From RUG11237 sp964450185 (lineage in GTDB: Bacteria; Bacillota; Clostridia; Lachnospirales; Lachnospiraceae): a stretch of DNA of 40,455 bases. Below the pieces are notes generated by a model that was given only the letters and a program-made list of their open reading frames with translations, did not search any database and had not been told where the DNA came from. The first letter of the stretch is position 1. Each line of letters begins with the position of its first letter. Where the stretch lies: positions 1 to 40,455 of the forward strand of contig CAYVCL010000018.1 in the NCBI GenBank assembly GCA_964450185.1, written 5' to 3'. The translations under genes were made by a program, and so were the position numbers. Below, in pieces: positions 8,468 to 14,454 of the stretch.

Positions 8468-9459
8468 AATTAAAAGATTACTATAAGGAACGTTCTCACT
8501 TTCTAGCACTTATTTTTCTCTGCACCCTGATACATTTGATTGTACTGGGGATTTATCAGGTACCGTTAGAACCTCTTCTTTATGCCTTTCTTCTGTGCAT
8601 GGTGGTTTTTGGCATTCTAAGTGTTTTTGACTTTCAAAAAGCCAAGCAGAAGCACCAAACTCTTGCCTCTTACCATTACCTGTCAGGACTTTCTTTAGAA
8701 AAAATAATAAAGCAACCAACAATTACCGAACGTGATTACCACCGGTTAATTCTGACACTGGAACAGGAGATTCAAAAAATCCAAACTACCTCCACCAAAA
8801 ACAATCAGGAAAATGCTGATTTTTATATGATGTGGGTACACCAGATTAAAACCCCCATCTCTGCCCTTCGCCTGTTATTGCAGACGAACCCGGAAAATAT
8901 CCCTGCAATGAAAAGTGAGTTGTTTAAAATCGAACGTTATGTAGATATTATTCTCGGCTACTCAAGGTTAGATGACATGAACCATGATTTGAGTTTAAAA
9001 CACTATGCCTTAGATTCCATGGTAAAACAGGCTATTAAAAAATACACACCACTTTTTATCCACAGTAAGGTGCGTCTTGATTTAGAACCTATTTCCTGTC
9101 AAGTGCTTACCGATGAAAAATGGCTGGTATTTGTACTGGAACAGCTTATTTCCAACAGCTTAAAATACACACCAAACGGCAGTATTCATATTTCTGCCCA
9201 TCAAGGAAGGACACCCTCAGAACCCCAAACCACACTTATCATAGAAGATACCGGTATTGGTATTGCTTCTGAGGATTTACCACGAATTTTCGAACGTGGC
9301 TTTACCGGTTACAATGGACGTATGGATAAAAAAGCCAGTGGACTGGGACTTTATCTGTGCAAAACTATTTTAAAACGTCTGGGACACGAAATCACCATTA
9401 CCTCCACCTTAGGCGTGGGAACAACGGTGTGCGTGGAATTTCAGGAATTCCATCCATAG
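8464..9459 (+). CDS. Intramembrane-sensing histidine kinase (BceS type)
   Basis: 331 residues. Two closely spaced membrane helices (about 12-32 and 36-55) with almost no extracellular loop are the mark of the BceS type, which senses through its ABC transporter partner rather than a ligand domain. The phosphorylated histidine is H126 in WVHQIKTPISA; the N box (SNSLKYT, about 230) and G boxes (DTGIGI and GLGLYL, about 258-300) are intact. It should autophosphorylate and signal to the adjoining regulator. Bacillus homologues respond to bacitracin, nisin-like lantibiotics and similar lipid II binders; the inducer here is not known. Confidence 0.95.
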   Translation: MKLKDYYKERSHFLALIFLCTLIHLIVLGIYQVPLEPLLYAFLLCMVVFGILSVFDFQKAKQKHQTLASYHYLSGLSLEKIIKQPTITERDYHRLILTLEQEIQKIQTTSTKNNQENADFYMMWVHQIKTPISALRLLLQTNPENIPAMKSELFKIERYVDIILGYSRLDDMNHDLSLKHYALDSMVKQAIKKYTPLFIHSKVRLDLEPISCQVLTDEKWLVFVLEQLISNSLKYTPNGSIHISAHQGRTPSEPQTTLIIEDTGIGIASEDLPRIFERGFTGYNGRMDKKASGLGLYLCKTILKRLGHEITITSTLGVGTTVCVEFQEFHP

Positions 9460-9477
9460 GCTTATCAATGTTTTAAC

Positions 9478-9514
9478 CTTACAATTTTGTAAGATTGCAC
9501 AGCTAAATTGTAAG
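9478..9514 (+). promoter_or_regulatory. Probable response-regulator binding region before the ABC genes
   Basis: The palindrome CTTACAA-TT-TTGTAAG (9478-9493) is followed by another TTGTAAG (9508-9514). The two TTGTAAG copies start exactly 21 bp apart, two helical turns, as expected for tandem binding of an OmpR-type regulator. Downstream a TATACT box (9547-9552) has no good -35, consistent with an activated promoter. Confidence 0.6.
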
Positions 9515-9594
9515 CTAAAATTAAGGAACTCCTCCTGACGGACAGTTATACTATAGGTAAATTAAACCAAAACTTTCAACAGGAGGACAATGCT

Positions 9595-10362
9595 ATGTCA
9601 ATTTTAGAAGCTGTAAATGTAAAGAAAATATACAAAACAAGAATGGGCAGCACTCAGGTGGAAGCCCTAAGTAATATTAACTTTTCTATAGAGTCCGGCG
9701 AATTTGTTGCCATTATGGGAGAATCCGGCAGTGGTAAAACCACATTATTAAACATATTAGCCGCCCTAGATACCCCTACTTCCGGTGAAATTTATCTGGA
9801 GGACAAAAACTTCTCTCAAATTAAGGAGAAGGAGCGTGCTGCCTTTCGCCGAAACAATTTAGGATTTGTATTTCAGGACTTTAACCTGTTAGATACCTTT
9901 ACCTTGGAAGATAATATCTTGCTTCCACTGGTACTTTCCGGAACACCTTACAACACTATGCAGGAAAAGCTTCAGCCACTGGCTGCCTCTCTTGGCATAG
10001 ATTCTTTACTAAAAAAGTTTCCTTATGAGGTCAGCGGTGGACAAAAGCAGCGAGCAGCAGTTGCCAGAGCTTTAATCACCAATCCAAAACTTCTTTTGGC
10101 AGATGAACCTACCGGAGCTTTAGATTCCAAGGCCTCTGTAAAGCTTTTAAACCAGTTTGAAAAAATCAACCAAATGGGACAAACCATTCTTATGGTTACT
10201 CACAGTGTACAGGCCGCCTGTCATGCCTCTCGTGTGTTGTTTATCAAAGACGGAATTGTTTTTCATCAGATTTACAAGGGAAATGCTACTAAGGATGAAA
10301 TGTTTCACAAAATCAATGACGCCTTAACTTCCCTACTGTCTGGAGGTGAAGACAATGAATAA
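9595..10362 (+). CDS. ABC transporter ATPase (BceA type)
   Basis: 255 residues with Walker A GESGSGKTT (42-50), Q-loop FVFQDFN, signature VSGGQKQR (about 145-152) and Walker B LLLADEP. It is of the MacB/LolD/BceA type, pairing with an FtsX-fold permease. The start ATG at 9595 has AGGAGG 9 nt upstream. It overlaps the permease start by 8 nt. By family knowledge the transporter frees lipid II-cycle intermediates from peptide antibiotics and also serves as the sensor for the kinase. Confidence 0.95.
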   Translation: MSILEAVNVKKIYKTRMGSTQVEALSNINFSIESGEFVAIMGESGSGKTTLLNILAALDTPTSGEIYLEDKNFSQIKEKERAAFRRNNLGFVFQDFNLLDTFTLEDNILLPLVLSGTPYNTMQEKLQPLAASLGIDSLLKKFPYEVSGGQKQRAAVARALITNPKLLLADEPTGALDSKASVKLLNQFEKINQMGQTILMVTHSVQAACHASRVLFIKDGIVFHQIYKGNATKDEMFHKINDALTSLLSGGEDNE

Positions 10363-12352
10363 GCATATTTACAGTCGGTTAGCTGCAACAAACTTAAAGA
10401 AAAACCATAAAATTTATCTCCCCTATTTGTTAACACTTATTGGAAGCATTTTGTTTTATTACATTTTGACTTCTCTGGGAAGCAACCCCCTTATTTTTGA
10501 TTTGGATACAAGAACAGAAGCTTTTTATGGTGCTTCCACTTTATGTGGCATTTTACAATCCGGCTCTTTCGTATCCTACCTTTTTGCTCTTATCTTTTTG
10601 TTTTATGCCAACAGTTTTGTATTAAAACATCAAAAAAAGCAACTGGGACTATACCGGGTTCTTGGTATGGAACGCAGACACATTATCCGCATTATATTAC
10701 TGGAAACCATCAGCTTATTTGGAACGGGACTATTGATTGCACTTTTCTTCGGTATTTTTCTGGATAAATTGATGCTTGTGCTTTTATTTCAAATCACCCA
10801 TCAACCCATGCCTGAAGGATTTTCCATCAATATAAGTGCGATTTTTTCCACCTTACTCTTAACCGGGCTGATAGCCGCCTTAATTCTGCTTCGTGGTGTA
10901 TTTAGTATTCTTCGCACCAAAGATATTGATTTATTAAAAAGTGAAAAGAAAGGGGAGCGTGAACCAAAGAACCGACTTTTGCTTGCCATTACAGGGTTTA
11001 TCCTTTTAGGTATCGGTTATTATTATGCACTTACCTGCCATGGAGTAAACCAGGCACTTTCAAACTTCTTTCCTGCTGCACTCTGTGTAATTCTTGGCAC
11101 TTATGCTTTATTTACTGCGGGAAGCATTGCTATTTTAAAGCTTTTGAAAAAGAATAAAAAATATTATTATAACACCAGACATTTTATCAGCCTTTCCGGT
11201 ATGTTATACCGCATGAAGCAAAATGCTGCCGGACTTTCTAATATTTGTATTTTATCCGCTGCTGCTATTGTGGTGATTTCCGCAGGCGTATGTCTGTACA
11301 GTAACGGAAACCGCAGTATCACAGAACAATTTCCACGCTCTGTGCAATTTTACGCCGATGGTTCACAGATGGGAAGTATTTCCACTTTAGAGGAAATTTT
11401 TGAAACTACCGCTAAGGAAACTAAGCTTTCCTATGAGAATTTCGTATGCATAAATTACGGAAATGCTGTTTGGGAATTGAAAGAAAATAAATTGTTAGCA
11501 GAAGTATCACCTTTTGTAGGAAACTTGGAATGTTTCCCGGATACTTATATTCTTACGTTAGAGGAATATAACCGTTGCAACAACACTTCCGAAACGTTAA
11601 AGGAAAATGAAATCCTACTTTATGATTCGGATAATATTTTGAAGTATGATACTTTAATTTTTGATGATACTACTTACCAGATTAAAAATACTGCCAACGC
11701 GGAATGTCTTACTTATATTGCCAACTACAGTATGTCTTTGTTTCCAAAGTTTTTAATGGTAGTTCCGGATAAAAATACCTTTGACTCCTTTTTTAAAAAC
11801 GACTCTGCTTTTGCCGGAAGTGTCACTTATGTTGGATTCGATGTAAACGGCTCATCGAATGATATACAAGCTTTTGCAAACAATCTTTCAGAGGCTTTAA
11901 ATGCACAGAACATTGCAAATGAAATGACCTTAAGACAAGACGAAGAAAGCTTCTTTTATGCCACCTACGGCGGTTTATTCTTTGTAGGAGTTGTTCTTGG
12001 AGCTTTGTTTTTAATCTGTACCGTGATGATTATTTACTACAAACAGATTTCGGAAGGCTATGAGGACAGAGAACGTTTCCTGATTATGCAGAAGGTTGGT
12101 TTATCGAAAAAGGAAATTAAGCAGTCTATCAACTCCCAGATTATGCTGTTGTTCTTCCTTCCACTGATTACTGCCATTATTCACTCTGCTGTGGCGTTAA
12201 ACATCGTAGCAGACTGCCTAGGCTTAGTTATGATTGTTCATATGCCTACCTTTATTGCCAGCGTAGCGATTGTGTGTGTACTGTTTTCTGTGGTGTATGG
12301 AATTGTGTATAAGATTACTTCGAGAGAATATTATGGGATTGTGAATGAATAA
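10355..12352 (+). CDS. FtsX-family permease (BceB type)
   Basis: 665 residues from ATG 10355; the GTG at 10346 is part of the GGAGGTG ribosome binding site and is rejected. About ten membrane helices: four FtsX-like helices in the first 240 residues, paired helices near 275-320, a soluble extracytoplasmic domain of about 200 residues (roughly 330-535), then the last helices. This large domain between helices 7 and 8 is diagnostic of BceB permeases and determines which peptide is recognised. The domain is variable between homologues, so substrate cannot be named. The unit ends in a strong terminator at 12362. Confidence 0.93.
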   Translation: MNKHIYSRLAATNLKKNHKIYLPYLLTLIGSILFYYILTSLGSNPLIFDLDTRTEAFYGASTLCGILQSGSFVSYLFALIFLFYANSFVLKHQKKQLGLYRVLGMERRHIIRIILLETISLFGTGLLIALFFGIFLDKLMLVLLFQITHQPMPEGFSINISAIFSTLLLTGLIAALILLRGVFSILRTKDIDLLKSEKKGEREPKNRLLLAITGFILLGIGYYYALTCHGVNQALSNFFPAALCVILGTYALFTAGSIAILKLLKKNKKYYYNTRHFISLSGMLYRMKQNAAGLSNICILSAAAIVVISAGVCLYSNGNRSITEQFPRSVQFYADGSQMGSISTLEEIFETTAKETKLSYENFVCINYGNAVWELKENKLLAEVSPFVGNLECFPDTYILTLEEYNRCNNTSETLKENEILLYDSDNILKYDTLIFDDTTYQIKNTANAECLTYIANYSMSLFPKFLMVVPDKNTFDSFFKNDSAFAGSVTYVGFDVNGSSNDIQAFANNLSEALNAQNIANEMTLRQDEESFFYATYGGLFFVGVVLGALFLICTVMIIYYKQISEGYEDRERFLIMQKVGLSKKEIKQSINSQIMLLFFLPLITAIIHSAVALNIVADCLGLVMIVHMPTFIASVAIVCVLFSVVYGIVYKITSREYYGIVNE

Positions 12353-12361
12353 TAACGGCAT

Positions 12362-12392
12362 AAAGCCTCCGCAATTTACAAGCGGAGGCTTT
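12362..12392. terminator. Bidirectional intrinsic terminator
   Basis: Perfect 11-bp stem AAAGCCTCCGC (12362-12372) with its complement (12382-12392), 9-nt loop. It separates the convergent BceB-type permease (+) and the small HTH gene (-). Confidence 0.85.
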
Positions 12393-12438
12393 ATTGTATA
12401 GTTATCCATGCTTTGACATTTTAAGGAGCTTATTTGAA

Positions 12439-12645
12439 TCACTCTTTGGAATTTATTTTCTTTGTGTAAATTCGTGTTGGCTCTATATCCAGATAGCTGC
12501 AAATTTGCAAAAACTCATGAGCATTCCAATCATGTCTGTCATCCAACTGAAATTTCTTAATATCCATCTCCAGTTCCTCGGAAAGGTATTCTACAGAAAT
12601 TCCACTATCTTCTATATAATTCAACAATTTATTTTTCATTTCCAT
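12439..12645 (-). CDS. Small Cro/CI-like HTH protein
   Basis: 68 residues from ATG 12645, which has AGAGGTG 6 nt upstream; an upstream in-frame start would add 10 residues but has no binding site. The sequence KLLNYIEDSGISVEYLSEEL followed by a second helical pair ending YLDIEPTRIY resembles a degenerate XRE/Cro helix-turn-helix that spans the whole protein, with no partner domain. It is divergent from another XRE gene and the two share matching palindromes (TTCTTG-N5-CAAGAA), suggesting a two-regulator switch. DNA binding is inferred. Confidence 0.75.
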   Translation of the reverse strand: MEMKNKLLNYIEDSGISVEYLSEELEMDIKKFQLDDRHDWNAHEFLQICSYLDIEPTRIYTKKINSKE

Positions 12646-12662
12646 GTAAAACACCTCTTTTC

Positions 12663-12681
12663 TTTCTTGAAACACAAGAAA
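12663..12681. promoter_or_regulatory. Palindromic operator copy 1
   Basis: TTTCTTG-AAACA-CAAGAAA, a perfect palindrome with 5-nt centre, located in the transcribed leader of the minus-strand HTH gene just before its ribosome binding site. Same half-sites and spacing as copy 2 (TTCTTG-N5-CAAGAA). Confidence 0.65.
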
Positions 12682-12699
12682 TTTGTCATATTATATACT

Positions 12700-12728
12700 A
12701 TTCTATTCTTATTCAAAAAGAATGTCAA
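12700..12728 (-). promoter_or_regulatory. Promoter of the small HTH gene
   Basis: On the minus strand a perfect TTGACA (12723-12728), 17-nt spacer, TAGAAT (12700-12705). Operator copy 2 begins 7 bp upstream of its -35 and operator copy 1 lies downstream of the expected start of transcription. Confidence 0.65.
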
Positions 12729-12734
12729 CTTGCA

Positions 12735-12755
12735 AATTCTTGATTTTCAAGAATT
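12735..12755. promoter_or_regulatory. Palindromic operator copy 2
   Basis: A 21-bp perfect palindrome with 9-bp arms AATTCTTGA and TCAAGAATT. It contains TTCTTG-N5-CAAGAA, identical in half-sites and spacing to copy 1 whose centre is 73 bp away. It sits between the two divergent promoters, 13 bp before the -35 of the plus-strand XRE gene. Confidence 0.7.
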
Positions 12756-12768
12756 ACTCCCACAATAA

Positions 12769-12797
12769 TTGACAAACAAAACAACAATTGATATGGT
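12769..12797 (+). promoter_or_regulatory. Promoter of the XRE gene
   Basis: Perfect TTGACA (12769-12774), 17-nt spacer, TATGGT (12792-12797). The transcript should begin near 12804 and would include the short leader ORF at 12838. Confidence 0.65.
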
Positions 12798-12837
12798 AAT
12801 TTAGAAGATTAAGAACGCAGGAAAGGATAGCAAAACA

Positions 12838-12870
12838 ATGATTTTGCTTGAGGCTTGGTGTCGATTATGA
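12838..12870 (+). CDS. Putative 10-residue leader peptide
   Basis: A tiny reading frame, MILLEAWCRL, starts at ATG 12838 with an AGGAAAGGA site about 10 nt upstream, the best ribosome binding site in this leader. Its TGA (12868-12870) overlaps the ATG (12867) of the XRE gene as ATGA. The arrangement suggests that the XRE protein is made by translational coupling from this leader. Whether the peptide itself has a role is unknown. Confidence 0.5.
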   Translation: MILLEAWCRL

Positions 12871-13220
12871 AAAATCCTAATATTGGAAATGTTTTAAAAT
12901 ATTATAGAAAATTAAATGACTTATCTGTAAATGAAGTTTCCGAGCTTTTAACAAAGTATGAAAACCCGGCTGCTCCTAAGACAATTTATGCATGGGAGAA
13001 CGGAACTACGCAACCCAGTGCAGATACTTTGATGCTACTGTGTGAAATATATCATATTGAAAATATTTTAGAAGCCTTTGGATATAAGGAAAAAAACGCT
13101 AATACACCACTTTCATTGACAGAATTTGAAAAAAATTTAGTTCTAAAATACCGTAAAAATAAGGAAATGCAACCGGCAATAAACCGTTTATTAAACTTAG
13201 ATGAACAATCCCCAGAGTAA
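12867..13220 (+). CDS. XRE-family HTH regulator
   Basis: 117 residues from ATG 12867; TTG 12855 and GTG 12858 in the same frame would add four or three residues but lack proper spacing to a binding site. An XRE helix-turn-helix occupies about residues 6-65 (NVLKYYRKLNDLSVNEVSELL, then PKTIYAWENGTTQPSADTLMLLCEIY). The C-terminal 50 residues (LTEFEKNLVLKYRKNKEMQPAINRLLNL) resemble the short helical tail of phage and plasmid repressors. Divergent from the small HTH gene with shared operators. Probably autoregulatory; targets outside this locus unknown. Confidence 0.88.
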   Translation: MKNPNIGNVLKYYRKLNDLSVNEVSELLTKYENPAAPKTIYAWENGTTQPSADTLMLLCEIYHIENILEAFGYKEKNANTPLSLTEFEKNLVLKYRKNKEMQPAINRLLNLDEQSPE

Positions 13221-13235
13221 ACTCCGGGGATTGTT
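13204..13235. terminator. Bidirectional intrinsic terminator
   Basis: AACAATCCCC (13204-13213) pairs with 13226-13235; an inner GAG/CTC pair extends the stem with single unpaired bases. It overlaps the XRE stop codon and faces the convergent pdaA gene. Confidence 0.85.
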
Positions 13236-13247
13236 TTGCTCAATATT

Positions 13248-14087
13248 CTATTGTTTTACAAATTCATCCAACGTTCCAAAGCGATACCCCATATCTTCCC
13301 ATTTTCCCAACAATTCATCTAAAATCTCTCCGTTGGTAGTGGATGTACTGTGAAGTAGCACAATACTTCCCGGATGAATTCTTCCTATCAGCTTTTCAAA
13401 AGCTTCTTCTTTGCTTGGCTGGTCATCCTGATACCAGTCTACATAGGCAAGGCTCCAGAAGAAGGTGTGATATCCCAGTTCCTGTGCCATCTTTAGATTT
13501 TCCATGCTGTATTTTCCCTGAGGAGGGCGGTAAAATTTCACCATATCCTGTCCGGTAATCTCTTTGTACTTATTTTCCACGTCTTCCATTTCCTTACGGA
13601 AAGCATCCATACTGGAAATGGCTGACATATCCGGATGGGTATATGTATGATTTCCAACCGTGTGTCCTTCTTCCACCATTCGTTTCACTAAGTCAGGGGC
13701 TGACTCCAGATAATGTCCCACCACAAAAAAGGTGGCTGACACATTATGTTTTTTCAAGGCATCCAGAATCGGTTCTGTGTTTCCATTCTCGTATCCCGCA
13801 TCAAAGGTTAGGTAAATCACCTTATCCTCACTTTCTGAAATGTAATACGCATCGTATTTTTTCAATTCTTCTGGGGAAACATTTCCGGTGGGTCTTTCTC
13901 CATTTTCACCATACCCTCCCAGTCCCCAGTTATCTGCCTGATTTTGAATATGACTACTGCTCACACTATCTACAGCAAAATGCACCGTCCTGCCCAGAAG
14001 AAACATGGCGGAAAGAAGGAATACCAACGTCAGAATACTTTTTCCGTCACATTTTTTTCCGTCCTCGTTTAGAAAGAAGTCCTGCAT
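13248..14087 (-). CDS. pdaA: Polysaccharide deacetylase, PdaA-type (delta-lactam peptidoglycan)
   Basis: 279 residues: membrane anchor (about 18-32), short linker, then a NodB deacetylase domain at 88-279. Motif 1 is TFDAGYENG (D96; the second acidic residue of the usual TFDDG is Ala97, a position that is Asn in Bacillus PdaA). The zinc ligands are in NHTYTHPD (H147, H151); RPPQGKYS, the Trp motif FFWSLAYVDW and the HPGSIVLLH motif are all present. Members of this group act on muramic acid of spore cortex peptidoglycan, the step that makes muramic-delta-lactam, so the gene points to an endospore former. Start ATG 14087 follows AGGAG. A TATAAT box lies at 14118-14123 with a poor -35. Confidence 0.88.
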   Translation of the reverse strand: MQDFFLNEDGKKCDGKSILTLVFLLSAMFLLGRTVHFAVDSVSSSHIQNQADNWGLGGYGENGERPTGNVSPEELKKYDAYYISESEDKVIYLTFDAGYENGNTEPILDALKKHNVSATFFVVGHYLESAPDLVKRMVEEGHTVGNHTYTHPDMSAISSMDAFRKEMEDVENKYKEITGQDMVKFYRPPQGKYSMENLKMAQELGYHTFFWSLAYVDWYQDDQPSKEEAFEKLIGRIHPGSIVLLHSTSTTNGEILDELLGKWEDMGYRFGTLDEFVKQ

Positions 14088-14137
14088 GTTTTTTGCTCCT
14101 ATGAGTTACTTATATTCATTATATTTAGGAATGGGGG

Positions 14138-14454
14138 AAAACATTCGCGCATTCGCTTGAGATGCATAATGTGGCGGGAGCGTAATGCACAACGGACGGC
14201 TGCGGGGGCTGGTTACGAGCAGATAAGAAGTTCTAGGTATCCCTGACTAGGATTTCTAAAACGTTCGCAACCGGTGCAAACTCGCCATCCGTGGCTCGAA
14301 TTGCACCTTTTCCAGACATCCTGTCTGGAAATTGCTTGGTTTTGATAGGGATACCAAGAACTTCTAATCTGTCTTCACAAGCCCCCGCAACCGTCCGTTG
14401 TGCATTACGCTCCGGGCAACTTTATGGCTCCTCTAGGAGTTGAGCGAATGTTTT
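14138..14454. repeat. Large inverted-repeat element C
   Basis: A long imperfect palindrome filling the gap between pdaA and the GTPase-NYN gene. Core arms of about 67 bp run 14177-14244 and 14347-14413, nearly complementary throughout. The central part holds two more hairpins: GGTGCAA/TTGCACC (14273-14279 with 14301-14307) and a perfect 10-bp stem with a 3-nt loop (14309-14318 with 14322-14331). An outermost 11-bp match AAAACATTCGC (14138-14148) pairs with 14444-14454, inside the last codons of the GTPase-NYN gene. No protein is encoded. It is structurally like elements A and B (large palindrome, several arms, directly 3' of a minus-strand gene) but I see no clear sequence identity with them. 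Confidence 0.85.

Noticed and set aside
12394..12768. 124-residue frame opposite the small HTH gene
   Set aside because: Covers promoters and operators; the minus-strand HTH gene has the ribosome binding site and protein-like sequence.
13643..14104. 153-residue frame antisense to pdaA
   Set aside because: Shadow of a clear deacetylase gene.
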